DNA of 64,000 nucleotides from Charina bottae (lineage: Eukaryota > Chordata > Lepidosauria > Squamata > Charinaidae): assembly GCA_023362775.1 (NCBI GenBank), contig JALMGJ010000011.1, positions 26,459,501 to 26,523,500 of the forward strand, read 5' to 3'. Below, piece after piece: positions 9,801-20,733 of the stretch. Made by a program: the position numbers and the translations under genes. The notes beneath the pieces were generated by a model. It ran no database searches and was not told the DNA's origin. It saw only the letters and a program-made list of their open reading frames with translations. The first letter of the stretch is position 1, and the number at the start of each line of letters is the position of its first letter.

Positions 9801-11377
9801 ATCGCTGGACCCTACTATACTAGATAATTTTCGTCCAGTCTCCCACCTTCCCTTTTTGGGAAAGGTGGTTGAGAAGGTGGTGGCGTTGCAGCTCCAGAGG
9901 ATTCTGGATGAAACGGATTATCTGGACCCCTTTCAGTCAGGTTTCAGGCCGGGTTACGGGACGGAAACTGCATTGGTCGCACTTATGGATGATCTCTGGT
10001 GGGAGCGAGATGGAGGTAGTGCATTCATTCTCGCTCTTCTTGACCTCTCAGCGGCATTCGATACCGTCGACCACGGTATCCTTCTGGAACGGCTTAGGGA
10101 GTTGGGGGTGGGCGGCGTGGTTATATGCTGGTTCGCCTCCTTCCTCCGAGGCCGGACCCAGTCGGTGTTGATTGGGAGCGAGAGATCGAGCCCGCGGGCC
10201 CTTCTTTGTGGGGTCCCACAGGGCTCGGTACTCTCTCTGCTCCTTTTTAACATCTACATGAAACCGCTGGGAGAGATCATCCGACGCCACGGGGTGAGGT
10301 ATCATCAATATGCCGATGATACCCAGTTGTATATCTCCATCCCGGGTGAAGTAAGTGATGCAGTGACCACCCTGTCCAAGTGCCTGGGGGCTGTAGGGGC
10401 CTGGATGGGGAAAAACAGGCTTCAGCTGAACCCTAGTAAGACGGAGTGGCTGTGGATTAATGGCTCCTTGTCTTCTGGGAAATTGTCATCTTTAATTCTG
10501 GATGGGGTTGCACTACCCCAGACAGATCCGGTGCGTAACTTAGGAGTTCTCCTGGATTCACGACTCCTGCTTGAAGAGCAGGTGGCAGTTGTGACCAGGA
10601 GAGCTTTTGCACAACTTCGGGTTGTGCGCCAGTTACGCCCCTTCCTGGAACAAGAGGCCCTTCGAACAGTCACTCATGCCCTGGTTACCTCTCACATAGA
10701 CTACTGTAATGCGCTCTACATGGGGCTACCCTTGAAGAATATCCGGAAGCTACAACTGATCCAGAATGCAGCTGCGCGGACTGTTTTGGGTGTCCCAAGG
10801 AGGACTCATGTAACACCTTTGCTGCGCAAGCTGCACTGGGTTCCAGTTTGCTTCCGGGTACAATTCAAGGTGTTGGTTATCACCTTTAAAGCCCTACATG
10901 GCATGGGACCAGGATATATAAGGGATCGTCTCATCCCCATCACTTCATCCCGTCCCACCCGGGCATGCAGAGAGGGTATGCTACGGATCCCATCGGTTAA
11001 GGAGTTCCACCTGGCGGGGTCTCGGAAGCGTGCTTTCTCTGCTGTTGCCCCTGCCCTTTGGAACATTCTGCCCCCGGAGATCAGACAGTCCTCCTCACTC
11101 CTGGACTTCCAAAAAAGACTCAAAACCTGGTTTTGTCATTATGCTTGTGGTCAGAAGGAGATTGGAGATACTTGGAGATGGCTGGCACCTTAGATTCGCT
11201 CTGAGGGGCCCTTTTTATAACTTAAGAATACTCTGCCCTTGGATTCTATTTTATTCATTCTATTTTAAATTACGGTTTATTATGTATGTTTTTATTAGAA
11301 ATGTATATTAATGATTTTAATTCTGTTGTAAACCGCCCAGAGTCCCCCTTGGGGGAGTTGGGCGGTGATAAATCCAA

Positions 11378-11432
<55 letters not shown>

Positions 11433-11438
11433 AGCAAG
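6871..11438 (+). mobile_element. Nearly full-length L2-clade LINE
   Basis: A non-LTR retrotransposon sits inside a Polinton polymerase exon. It starts after an A-run (6864-6870) with a 5' UTR ('aagatggcgatcgg') and ends in a conserved 3' tail (taaaccgcccagagtcc) followed by an (AATA)n run, the 3' end style of reptilian L2/CR1 elements. A second A-run follows at about 11439-11446 and may be the target duplication. Two other copies of the family lie at 29.6-32.3 kb and 47.2-50.3 kb, and a lone 3' tail near 51.6 kb. No convincing ORF1 was found in the first 1.2 kb. Confidence 0.85.
8087..11193 (+). pseudogene. L2 LINE ORF2: endonuclease and reverse transcriptase, one frameshift
   Basis: The frame from 8087 encodes an apurinic-type endonuclease: CNARSVNNK, an ITETWL motif with the catalytic Glu, and VLGDFN. 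It is then interrupted near 8950 and continues in another frame to 11193. The related copy at 47.3 kb reads 'tggtcagatcatg' where this one has 'tggtcgatcacg', so one base was lost inside the SDH motif. The RT part has FRPVSHLPFLGKV, LLDLSAAFDTVDH, GVPQGSVLS and the catalytic YADD. The C-terminal region (YCNALYMGLP, QNAAARTVLG) is typical of the L2/CR1 group. Apart from that single deletion the ~1035-codon frame is open, so this insertion is younger than the Polinton and fairly recent. Confidence 0.85.
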
Positions 11439-11446
11439 CAAAAAAA

Positions 11447-14400
11447 ATGTCTGGAAACGGGCTTCCCACATCCCCAGCAGACAGCTATATCTGTACAGAT
11501 GAGGATATGGCAGAATCTCAACCAGAAGAGGAGATATGGCATTCTATGTCACAGCTACGGTCCCCTAACTCTGCAAACTCTCAGAATATGAACGATGTTT
11601 ATCTGGATATTGTGCAGGCATGGGAGAGGCCTATCCGAAATTTCAGAGCTGTGGAATACTATCACCAGTATAGATTTGTTAATCTTGACCGAATACGGTC
11701 TTTTGTTGATGCTATAGATGCTATTCACAATGTGATACAGACTCTTTTGAATAATATTGCTATGGACATGGGGCCAAACAATTTTGTTCAACTCCGGTTG
11801 GGCGCAGAAGGGTTAAATCAACCTCTCTTTTCTTTTAGGAGGCATATGAACGATTTAAATGCCGATGATTTTCTGACCAGTGTTGAAAATCTGCTTCAAA
11901 GTAAGGCAGAGATATTGTGGGGGGATAATTTACAATTAGTGGTTACCATCGTGAAGAACAAGGAGGGGGGTGGGCTTACGAAGTTAACCACTGTGCTATT
12001 CACCAGAGTCCTAGAGAAAAAAAGACAGCACCTAGTGGATTTCAATGCGGTAGAAGAATTTCTGTGTTTTGCTAGCTGTTTGCTCTATCTGATTGGCGGG
12101 GATGATAGAAATCAAGAAATTATTACCAGGGCCAGGGAGCTTCACATCAGACTGGGTATTTCCCCAGAAAAAAAGGATTGACTTTTCTCAGATACACCTA
12201 TTTGAAGAGCATTTAGGGGTCACTATAAAGATTTTGTTTTATATGCAGGGCGGGTGGAGGTTCTTTGTCACAGGCAGCCCACAGCAAATAAAAATTGTGT
12301 TTATATTGTTACACAACAAGCATTACTACGGCATCAAAAGTATCAAAGGCTTCCTGGGTGAACGCTATTTCTGCAATTTCTGCCACACACCCTACCACCA
12401 CAAATTTAGCCACGGCTGCCTATACATCTGCAGAGCATGCCTAAAGCGAGAGTGTCAGGAGGTCGCGGTGGAGAAGACACGCTGCTGTAGGTGCAAAGTG
12501 TTTTGCCGGTCTAAGGCCTGTCTTGAAAGACACACACACCTGGCTGTGGAAGGAAAAGTTGACTGTAAGGATAAAGTATATTGTGAAACGTGTGCGATTT
12601 ATGTCTTTACCCCCCACAAAAAGTGCAAGGAAACCAAGTGTGGACAGTGTTCTGAGAAGACTGAAAGCTTGGAAGGTCATTTATGTTTTCTGAAATCGTT
12701 GGTCTGAACACAAATTGGTGAAAGATACATAATTTATGATTTTGAATGCTGTCAAGAGACAGGGGTACATATACCAAATTATCTCTATGCCATGGATATG
12801 CTGAAGGATGGCGATGATAAAGATGTTGTGAGGTGGGATTGTTATGGTGTTAATGCCTGGATCAGTTTGTAAAGAAATTTATAAATCATAAGTTTAAAAA
12901 ATGTACTTTTATCGCTCAGAATGCCAAAGGTTATGACGGGTACCTAGAGCTGAGGCAGCTGATCTGTGAAAAGGTCAAGGTTGAACTTATAAATCAGGGG
13001 GGGAAGCTGCTTTGTATTATCCTTCTGGATTATAAGATTCGGTTTATTGATAGCCTCTCATTTTTGCCCCTTAAATTAAGCAAATTACCCAAAGCTATGG
13101 GGTTTCAAGGCTGCAAGGGGTATTTTCCCCACTTGTTCAATACAATGGCCAATCAAGACTACGTGGGACCACTCCTCGAAGCCAAGTATTATAGCCCTGA
13201 AACCATGATGCCTGGTGAGAGAGAAGAATTCCTGAAATGGCACGCTGCTAATACAGGTACTGTGTTTAAACTAAAGAAGGCTCTGGCTTACTACTGCAGA
13301 CAAGATGCAGAGATATTAAGAGAGGCCTGTATTCGATTTAGGCAACAGGTTATGAAAATGACAGAGCGTGAGTGTCTCAGTGGGGTCGGGGGGGATATTG
13401 TTGAGGAGATAGAGATTCGGTGCATTGACCCCTTCCAATATATCACATTGGCCTCTGTCTGCATGGCCCAGTACCTGTTCATGTATTTGAAGAGCAATAC
13501 CATTGCATTAGCTCCTTTAGACAATTATCACAAGACACAGAAAAGGTATTCGGCTCCGGCAATTCAATGGTTGCTGCATATAGAACACACTGAGAATATC
13601 AATATTCAGCATGCTCTGAAGGGGGGTGAAAAGCAAGTAGGCAAATATTTTTTGGATGGCTTTGCTGTCATAAAGGGGACCCCCACGGCTTTTGAATTTT
13701 ACAGTTGTTTTTTTCATGGGTGCCCTGTCTGTTACTCTGAAAAAGACTTCAACAAATTACTCGATTCAACATATGGTAGCCTGTACTACCATACTAGGAT
13801 TAAAGAAGAGTACCTCAGAGACCAGCGTTATGCAGTGCGCTGCATCTGGGAACATGAATGGAGGGCCATGGTGGAGGATGACACCTCTTTGAAGCAGTTT
13901 CTAGTTGTGAATAAGCTCCCAACTCCTTTGAATCCTCGAGATGCTTTTTTTGGTGGGAGAACCAATGCAACATACCTGTATTACCATCCAAAAGCTGATG
14001 AACAGATTTTATACTTTGATTTCACCAGCTTGTACCCCTTTGTGAACAAGACCAAGGAGTACCTGATTGGACATCCTCAAATCATCTATCAAAACTTTGG
14101 GGACATAAAGCAATATTTTGGGATAGCCAAAGTCAAAGTGTACCCACCAAGGAACCTCTATTTCCCAGTCCTGCCCCACAAATCAGGGGGCAAATTAATG
14201 TTTAGTTTGTGCGCAACCTGCACAGAAAAGCAGCAAACCACCCCCTGTAAACACAGTGATGAGGAAAGAGCTCTGACTGGGACATGGTGCACTGTTGAAT
14301 TGAATGTAGCTTTAGAAAAAGGTTACAGAATTGTTGAAATCTATGAGATCTGGCATTTTGAAAGAACATCAAATGAACTATTTTCAGGTTATATGAACAC

Positions 14401-15274
14401 GCATCTCAGACAAAAGCAGGAAGCCAGTGGTTACCCTGACTGGTTGAAAACAGAACAGGATAAAGAACAATATATTCGAGATTATGAAAAGATGGAAGGT
14501 GTCCGCTTACGATGTAAGCATATTGAAGTAAATCCTGCTAAAAGGCAGATTGCCAAACTCTTTTTAAACTCGCTGTGGGGAAAGTTTGGCCAGAGCACCA
14601 ATCACCTGACCACATCTGTGGTGACAAATCCTGAGGACTTATTCAAATATCTCTTTGTGCCCTATTACGATGTTTCCTCATGTGAGTTTGTAGATACAGA
14701 GACAGCCGTTGTGACGTGGAAAACAGCCAAGAACCACCCCACCAAATCCACATGCACTAATGTATTCATTGCCAGTTCTACAACGGCTTATGCACGGCTA
14801 GAATTATACAAGCTACTGGATGGGTTGGGCGATAGGTGCCTGTACCATGACACCGATTCGGTCATTTTTGTAAGTAGAGAAGGGGCGTGGACACCTCCTT
14901 TGGGTCATTATTTAGGACAGCTGACAAGTGAGATTCCACCAAACACCACGATAACAGAGTTTGTTGCGGCCGGTCCCAAAACGTATGCTTATGCCTTGTC
15001 CAACGGTGAAGCGGTGCTAAAGGTGAAGGGAATCATGCTAAACTGTGCTAATTGCGATAAGGTTAATTTTGACAGCTTGAAAGATTTGGTAGATGATTAT
15101 TGCCTGTCTGGTGCAGAGAGAAAAAAAGAGATCAGGGTAGAACAGTTGGGGATTGTTAGGGTTAAGAAACAGTGGACCCTGGAAACACGGGTCCTCCGAA
15201 AAACTCTAAAAGTAGTGTATAATAAAAGGTTATTAAAGAGTGAGGATTACTGTGCGCTGCCTTACGGGTATTAA
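11447..15274 (+). pseudogene. Polinton protein-primed DNA polymerase B (broken)
   Basis: Three consecutive frames make up one family B polymerase. 11447 to ~12170 is an N-terminal domain. The frame changes in an A7 run near 12166-12173. 12175-12850 has a Cys/His-rich region, a TGA stop at 12705-12707, and the exonuclease I motif with YDFE near 12735. A second shift lies near 12850-12860. From there to 15274 the frame is open and holds exonuclease II (NAKGYDGY, 12919), exonuclease III (YYCRQDAEIL, 13290), polymerase motif A (DFTSLYP, 14018), motif B (LNSLWGKFG, ~14565) and motif C (YHDTDS, 14843). The enzyme replicates the element by protein priming. All catalytic motifs survive, but two shifts and a stop, plus the L2 in the upstream exon, break the gene. 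The stop lies 2 bp before the ATPase start. Confidence 0.93.
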
Positions 15275-15276
15275 GG

Positions 15277-15948
15277 ATGATGGAAAATATTGTACAGTTT
15301 GTACACCCTTTCTCCTGTATTATAAGTGGACTGTCCAATTCTGGCAAATCTTTTTTTATCAAACAAATGTTAGAACATGGCAATGTTGTGTTGTCTCAAA
15401 TGCCTCAAAATATTGTATGGTTTTATACCTGCTGGCAACCTCTGTACAAAGAACTGCTTAATAAATTCCCTTATATTAAGTTTATGGAGGGGCTTCCGTC
15501 TTCTTTTGAAGATGATGATTTGTTTCCGCCAAACCAAATCAATTTAGCCATGGTAGATGATCTCATGGCTTCGGCTGGTGACAGTGATCAAATAGAGAAG
15601 ACTTTTACACAGTACGTTCACCACAGAAACCTCAGCATTATTCTCATACTTCAAAACCTGTTTTTTCAAGGTAAGAAAATGAGAACAATAGCTCTGAATT
15701 CCAAATATTTGGTTTTATTCCGCAGCCCCTGTGATCAGATGCAAATTGTCACACTGGCCAGGCAGATGTACCCCACTAACACACAGTATTTTTTAGAAGT
15801 ATTCCAAGACGCCACTCGCAAACCACACGGGTACCTTTTGGTAGATTTGGCAGCCTCCACTCCAGAATCCTACAGGTTGAGAACAGGCCTCTTCCCGCCT
15901 GATTGGCCTGCTGTTTATACAATGAAAAAGAAGTGTAAAAAGCAGTAG
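15277..15948 (+). CDS. Polinton genome-packaging ATPase (FtsK/HerA type)
   Basis: The intact 223-codon frame starts with ATGATG just after the polymerase stop. Walker A is GLSNSGKS (residues ~18-25) and the Walker B-like segment is INLAMVDDLM (~90). ILILQNLFFQGKK may hold the sensor region. In Polintons, as in adenovirus-like and other double-jelly-roll viruses, an A32-like ATPase of this size powers DNA packaging into capsids. Its presence next to capsid genes supports a virus-like life cycle. No stop or frameshift was seen. Confidence 0.9.
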   Translation: MMENIVQFVHPFSCIISGLSNSGKSFFIKQMLEHGNVVLSQMPQNIVWFYTCWQPLYKELLNKFPYIKFMEGLPSSFEDDDLFPPNQINLAMVDDLMASAGDSDQIEKTFTQYVHHRNLSIILILQNLFFQGKKMRTIALNSKYLVLFRSPCDQMQIVTLARQMYPTNTQYFLEVFQDATRKPHGYLLVDLAASTPESYRLRTGLFPPDWPAVYTMKKKCKKQ

Positions 15949-16138
15949 CCCTGTTACCTTAGCCCTAGTTCATTCAAGATGTCAGAGAGGTTATGTAGAA
16001 ATTGGGGTCTTTTAAAAATCTTAGTGAAGGCCAGACCAAGACAGAGAAAAGCCATCTTATGCAGTGCTAATAATGACCTGGTGGGGGCAATAACAGAAAT
16101 AGCTCTAAACACACTAAAAGGAATCCTTCCTCTGAAAA

Positions 16139-17079
16139 TGGCTGTTGTGGGTCTTCCGGGCTGTGTGGCCGTGTTCTGGAAGTTGTGGTTCCTAACGTTT
16201 CGCCAGCATCTGTGGCCAGCATCTTCAGAGGGCAGGAGCACAGATAGAAGCAAAATCTCTGTGCCCAGGTAGAGTGGCAATGTTCTATTTATAGAGCTAA
16301 ATTATAGGAGATTAGGTGGGGTTTTTTGTTGTGTTGAAACGTTAACGAGTGGCTGATGAGCGTGATTAGCATGTTCATTGTGAGAAGTATTCCCATGTCC
16401 TGGTGGTTGGACTGAGTTCGTTGACCTTTTGCAGGCTGTGTTTTTCAGGACTGGTAGCCAGGTTTTGCTAATTTTTAAACTTTCTTCATTTTTATTGTAA
16501 CTGTGCTGCTGTTTGTGAATTTCAATGGCTTCTCTGTATAATCTGGTGTAGTGGCTTTTGGTGTTGTCCAGTATTTCTGTGTTTTCAAATAGGATTTTGT
16601 GTCCCGTTTGCTTGAGAGCATGTTCAGCTACTGAAGATTTTTCCGGTTGCTGTAGTCTGCAGTGTCTTTCGTGTTCTTTTATCCTGGTGTGAATGCTTCG
16701 TTTTGTGGTTCTGATGTATACTTGTCCACAGCTGCATGGTATGCGGTATACTCCTGCAGCGGTGCGGGGGTCCCTTTTGTCTTTTGCTGATTTTAGCATT
16801 TGTTGTATTTTTCTGGTGGGTCTGAAGACTGTTTGAAAGTTGTGTTTTTCCATCAGTTTTCCCATGCGGTCAGTGACTCCTTTGATGTAGGGCAGGAATA
16901 CTTTGTTTGTGGGGGGCTGTTTTTCTTCAGTTGGATGTTGTTTTCTTGGTTTGATGGCTCTTTTTATTTCATTCTTGGAATAGCCATTTGCCTGTAGGAC
17001 CCAATTCAGATGGTTAAGTTCATTGTTGAGAAATTGGGTTTCACAGTTTCGATTAGCACGATCCACCACACAATATGAG
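16139..17079 (-). mobile_element. Penelope-like element fragment with GIY-YIG endonuclease
   Basis: A 941-bp PLE fragment on the - strand. Its frame (entering from the Polinton side at 17105 and open to 16302) has a pre-endonuclease segment, then GVYRIPCSCGQVYI, TKRSIHTRIKEHERHC and SVAEHALKQTGHK, which is the GIY-YIG nuclease of the Penelope group. The usual G in 'YIG' is R here (YIRTTKR). Downstream on the same strand lies a hammerhead-like motif (16197-16228). The RT domain is absent, so this is a 5'-truncated copy. An 8-bp TCTGAAAA duplication flanks it. Confidence 0.85.
16190..16236 (-). ncRNA. Hammerhead-ribozyme-like motif (PLE)
   Basis: On the - strand CTGAAGA (16228-16222) precedes a short stem (GCCA/TGGC) and GAAAC (16201-16197). 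This is the box order of PLE hammerheads. The stem seems weakened by substitutions. Confidence 0.5.
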
Positions 17080-17681
17080 TCTGAAAAGGACAAACTGAAT
17101 CTCATTTACTCTTCGGAAGAGCCTCGGCCACTTCCAGCATTGCCGGAACAGTCGTCACAGCCATCTCTGCAGGACACAGCAATGGATGAGATCCTAAGGG
17201 GCGTGAGCTCCCGTTACAGGAAAAATGCTGAACTTTTGCTGAACAAAATGAAACAGCATCAGGATGTCTCAACCTGGGATGCTCGCGGTACCTTTTTATA
17301 CAAAGGTGTCCCTGTTCCTGGTACTAATATTTTAGACTTGGTGAAAGGTGCCTCACAATACCGGGCACTTACTGAGAAGCGGAAACCTAAAGGCTGGGAT
17401 GAATTTATGAATGCTATGGCTGAGGTTTGTCCCTACCTCCGTGATGGGGTCTACAGCTGTTAAGGACCAGCTAGAAAAGCTGAAAGAGTCTGTGGCTCTT
17501 AAGGATGAAATTGCTACCAGTCCTGACTCTGTTATGGCCGTCCCTTTTGGGGCTCAGAAGCCTCTGTTTACTGGCACCTCCTCTAGCCCTTGGACGTTAA
17601 ATCCTAGAAGTAAGCTCGGGTTCGGTGACTGGCTCAATTTGTAAAATGAATAAAAACACAGTGAAACAAAGTAAAAATGTT

Positions 17682-18214
17682 TTAAGTCTTTTTCTTTATT
17701 TTACAGTAAGGCAGACATGTCTGCATGCACTGGTGACAGTTACAGGTTCCGAGCCCCCTCCCCACCTTTATAGTTTTTACAAACAGCTTTACCATTTGAT
17801 CATTTTTAACACTGTCATCAGAGTACATCTTTAAAATATTTTCATAGCCCACGCCTTTAGTCCTGTTCAGTAGAAAAAACACACAGTATTGCCCACAGGT
17901 CACAGCGCTGGGGTGTTGCAATTGACGTTGGTGAAATGTGTACTTCTCAGCTTGCCGCTCTAAAAACTTCAGTATGGATCCAGGAAAGTCAGGGCTATCT
18001 TGCGGTCTTCCATAAGAATCAAAAAATTCGCCATATCCGGGAGATGGGAAGTAGAGAGCCAGCCAGTGTTCACCAGGCAGAGTTTGAGGGTGGGTGTTTA
18101 CAATTAATCCAAAAGGTCTTTTGGTGATTTGTCTCCGGGTAGCAGATCACAGGGGTAGACCCCTAGAAAACCAGTATTTCCAGAGAACAAACGAAGGAGC
18201 TGTAGCATGTCCAT
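17682..18214 (-). pseudogene. Polinton adenain-like cysteine protease, frameshifted
   Basis: The ATG at 18214 overlaps the end of the capsid gene region. The first ~27 codons (with GVYPCDLL) are in one frame; from about 18140 the rest lies in another, open to TAA at 17682. In the second frame PGEHWLALYF carries the catalytic His, FFDSYG the Asp, and TCGQYC the Cys, the order of adenovirus-type C5 proteases. This enzyme matures capsid proteins. The shift lies near 18130-18145, around 'caccaaaaga'. The length (~177 codons) is a little short for the family. It is the last gene of the right arm before the convergence point at ~17.66 kb. Confidence 0.85.
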
Positions 18215-18216
18215 GC

Positions 18217-19527
18217 TCACATATAATCATAAAGCACATTCCTTGTATGACTTATTTCAATAAGGTTTTCAAAGATTGCATAGAGAATCATGTTGACGGT
18301 GTTGGGGAGGGGTTGTGCAAATCTAATTTCGGCTCTGAGGTTACCGTTCCTGATCAAAGAATAGTGCTCAGAGCACCCCTGATCAGGACTCAAGTCAGAA
18401 CAATACAAAGTATACCCTTGGTTAAACTCTTCCCGGCAGATTAACAGAGGTCTGTCTTTCAAGCCTTTCCCTGTTGCTTGCACCATCTGCATGTACTCTC
18501 TCACAAAAAGACCATGCTCATAATCAGGCTGTAGAGGCTTTGCGGGGATCTGCTCGCCATCACAATGCAGGGCGCAAAAATTGACATTGCAGTACTGAAA
18601 ATTGAACGGGTTTCTTTCATAATCCCCGCTAAAAGATGCATTGTCCACAAACCCTATCACTAATTGTTTAGGTAGCTGGCCCAGAAATAGGTTTTCCTGA
18701 TTACACACAAGGCTGCCTGCAGGAATGCTGTAAACCTTCATCCCCACACAATCAATGGGGTATTTGGCATTGGAGGTTAGCAAGAATTCTGCATGACCCA
18801 GGAGCACTGCTGCTGATACTTTTACACGTTTTACAAAGAGAGATGCCGACAGGAGCTGTACTTTGTAATTCTCATTGCCATCCTTCATCAGACAAAATTC
18901 ATTTCTGCTTCTTGTGAGTTTGACTTTCACATCGACCCCGTTAATTAGTAGCTTGTCTTGAAAAAACAGATCGCTATGCAGAGGCCCAAGCAGGTCCCAT
19001 TTACGACTACCGGCCGTGTGTCTTGCTCTTGTTCTGAAACCGGAGTTGCCTGCAGCTGTCAGCAGGGTACTCTCCATGAGCTCCGAATCATCTTTGTAAA
19101 ACCTGCCAGCTGTAAATTGGGTTCCCAACGCATCACCACCAAAGTTCAGAATCAGTTCAATCATGGCACGATAAGAATAGCAATGATGGCTCTGTGTAAT
19201 GAGCCGATCTCCCAAGGTAACATCCAGCTGGTTAAACAACAATGCTATGGGGTAGTTGGTCAGGGCCACCCTTGTGCCATCATCGATATCCGTGCCGTCG
19301 GATTTCACAATCTTGCAACTCACATACAACAGGGTGTTGTTTAAATCCATGTAATGCTCACCGTGCCCCGTGATAAAAAATTCCAAGGGCGCGTTGGGTG
19401 ATAGAGCGGATAAAGGAGGGATCTCGACATATGTGCTGTTTTCAATACTGGTATATGTAGGAGCCAGTTGAAAAAGACCCAGTTCTGATTTAACACATTC
19501 CTCTGAAGCAGAATGAATAAATGACAT
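18217..19527 (-). CDS. Polinton major capsid protein (double jelly-roll type)
   Basis: Intact 436-codon frame. The N-terminal region (SELGLFQLAPTYTSIE, then SPNAPLEFFITGHGEHYMDL) and the middle (LFNQLDVTLGDRLITQS, then AMIELILNFG) match the vertebrate Polinton capsid family as I know it. These proteins are modelled as double jelly-rolls forming hexon-like capsomers, as in adenovirus. It sits between a pVI-like gene (6 bp upstream) and the protease gene, the usual capsid block. No stops are present although the polymerase of the same element is broken. The fold is inferred from the family and was not computed. Confidence 0.88.
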   Translation of the reverse strand: MSFIHSASEECVKSELGLFQLAPTYTSIENSTYVEIPPLSALSPNAPLEFFITGHGEHYMDLNNTLLYVSCKIVKSDGTDIDDGTRVALTNYPIALLFNQLDVTLGDRLITQSHHCYSYRAMIELILNFGGDALGTQFTAGRFYKDDSELMESTLLTAAGNSGFRTRARHTAGSRKWDLLGPLHSDLFFQDKLLINGVDVKVKLTRSRNEFCLMKDGNENYKVQLLSASLFVKRVKVSAAVLLGHAEFLLTSNAKYPIDCVGMKVYSIPAGSLVCNQENLFLGQLPKQLVIGFVDNASFSGDYERNPFNFQYCNVNFCALHCDGEQIPAKPLQPDYEHGLFVREYMQMVQATGKGLKDRPLLICREEFNQGYTLYCSDLSPDQGCSEHYSLIRNGNLRAEIRFAQPLPNTVNMILYAIFENLIEISHTRNVLYDYM

Positions 19528-19533
19528 ATTGTA

Positions 19534-19950
19534 TTAGAATATGTCTTGCTTGTCACAGGGCTTCCTCTTCTGTGCACGTCTCCTCTTGGTATGACGGGGC
19601 TTTTTCACAAGTCTTCTCTTTTTAAACGGTATAGGTGGTCCCAATGCGTGATTCTTCCTGGCTACGAACATCCCCGATCCCTCCTGCCCCCTCTCAACAA
19701 TACGGGATACAAGATGCCCCGCAACATCTCTGGCAATATTTTTGGCAGCAGATTTCACATGCAGCTTAATGATTTCTAATCCTTGCCTCAAAAAAGGCAT
19801 TGCTTTTCGAAAAAGCCCATGGAACAGCCCCCCTAGCCCTGTCCCGTACATAATGGGAGCTCCTCGGAAGCCTGCAAGGCCACCACCAGCTTGTGCCCTG
19901 TAGTAAGCCACGTAGTCATGAGGGCTCCCGTGCTCCTTGATTACAACCAT
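19534..19950 (-). CDS. Polinton basic minor virion protein (pVI/pX-like)
   Basis: 138 codons. The N-terminal half is Gly-rich and amphipathic (AGGGLAGFRGAPIMYG, LGGLFHGLFRKAMPFL). The C-terminus is strongly basic (PFKKRRLVKKPRHTKRRR), suggesting DNA binding or nuclear import. Such a layout resembles the adenovirus core/minor capsid proteins pVI or pX, and the position between penton and major capsid genes is the usual one in vertebrate Polintons. The start overlaps the end of the penton-like gene by 10 bp and the stop is 6 bp before the capsid start. The functional call is by analogy. Confidence 0.65.
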   Translation of the reverse strand: MVVIKEHGSPHDYVAYYRAQAGGGLAGFRGAPIMYGTGLGGLFHGLFRKAMPFLRQGLEIIKLHVKSAAKNIARDVAGHLVSRIVERGQEGSGMFVARKNHALGPPIPFKKRRLVKKPRHTKRRRAQKRKPCDKQDIF

Positions 19951-20630
19951 CCTTCACTTTTCTGAGGCCTAAAATGAAGCTTGACAATCACATTCCCGTG
20001 ATAAAAATGCACATTTTCATCCTGGTCTGTTTTGATTTCTATGGTAATGGTATCGATGTGATGCTTGCTGACTGGTATATAATGTGGGCGGTCATAGGTC
20101 CTGGTGATGAAATCATTGTCTTGCCCCCACGCTGGCACACAGCGCAATAAAGGCACATAGAAGTCACCCACTATCTGGGGCTCTACAATGTCTGTGTAAA
20201 CATATAAGGTGCTGAATACCGGGAACATGCCTAACAGTTGTCCAAGTTCTCCATTAACTAGAATGGTATGTGGTTCATCTCCTCTAAGATTAATTTTTTG
20301 AGCCACTGAATCATACTGCAGGGTTGTCTTAGGTCCATCCTTGGCATTTGATATAAGCCTATTCATATTATCTAACAGTTGTCGGATGCTGGTATAGTAC
20401 CCACTTCTCAAAGAAAATTGCCATCTCTTTCTCTCGTTAGCAATTTCAAAATTTCCAGGAGAAGTTAATGTGTGCCAACTATGTGGGTACTGTATCTCTG
20501 CTAGCCCTACTTCCCATGACCCTGGAAGATCCAACGATCTCGCTAATTGAATAGTAAAATTAGAATTTCTGTTTTGCGGGAAAATTGCTGCTGATGCATT
20601 GCTGGGGAGGGTGACATAAAATCCAGCCAT
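19941..20630 (-). CDS. Polinton penton-like minor capsid protein
   Basis: Intact 229-codon frame beginning with a segment containing FYVTLPSNAS, followed by LDLPGSWEVGLAEIQYPHSW, the signature of the single-jelly-roll minor capsid (penton) family of Polintons. A C-terminal segment (VHFYHGNVIVKLHFRP) is beta-rich. It would form capsid vertices together with the major capsid protein. It is first in the tight capsid block (penton, pVI-like, major capsid, protease) on the - strand. No damage was seen. Confidence 0.85.
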   Translation of the reverse strand: MAGFYVTLPSNASAAIFPQNRNSNFTIQLARSLDLPGSWEVGLAEIQYPHSWHTLTSPGNFEIANERKRWQFSLRSGYYTSIRQLLDNMNRLISNAKDGPKTTLQYDSVAQKINLRGDEPHTILVNGELGQLLGMFPVFSTLYVYTDIVEPQIVGDFYVPLLRCVPAWGQDNDFITRTYDRPHYIPVSKHHIDTITIEIKTDQDENVHFYHGNVIVKLHFRPQKSEGWL

Positions 20631-20733
20631 ATCAAAGATGTTGTACTTCAGACTCCTTAACCCAACTGTTGAACTTCTCTGGCCACCCAGTCCATTTGAC
20701 TAGAAACTCTCTGTGTCTCCCCCGCCCTCTTTT

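Larger units (their letters stand above)
15979..17644 (+). pseudogene. Polinton PX-like protein, split by a PLE insertion
   Basis: The first part (15979-16138) encodes a basic segment with RNWGLLKILVKARPRQR. It is interrupted by a PLE fragment and resumes at 17080 (SEKDKLNLIY), continuing through ILDLVKGASQY and PKGWDEFMNAMAEV to TAA at 17461-17463. The next frame (VKDQLEKLKES to FGDWLNL, ending 17644) looks like the true C-terminus after another shift near 17450. TCTGAAAA at 16131-16138 and 17080-17087 is the likely target duplication. The two sides of the insertion also differ in frame by one. AATAAA at 17649 fits the poly(A) signal. Proteins of this kind are conserved in vertebrate Polintons between the ATPase and the arm junction; their function is not established. 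Confidence 0.75.
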
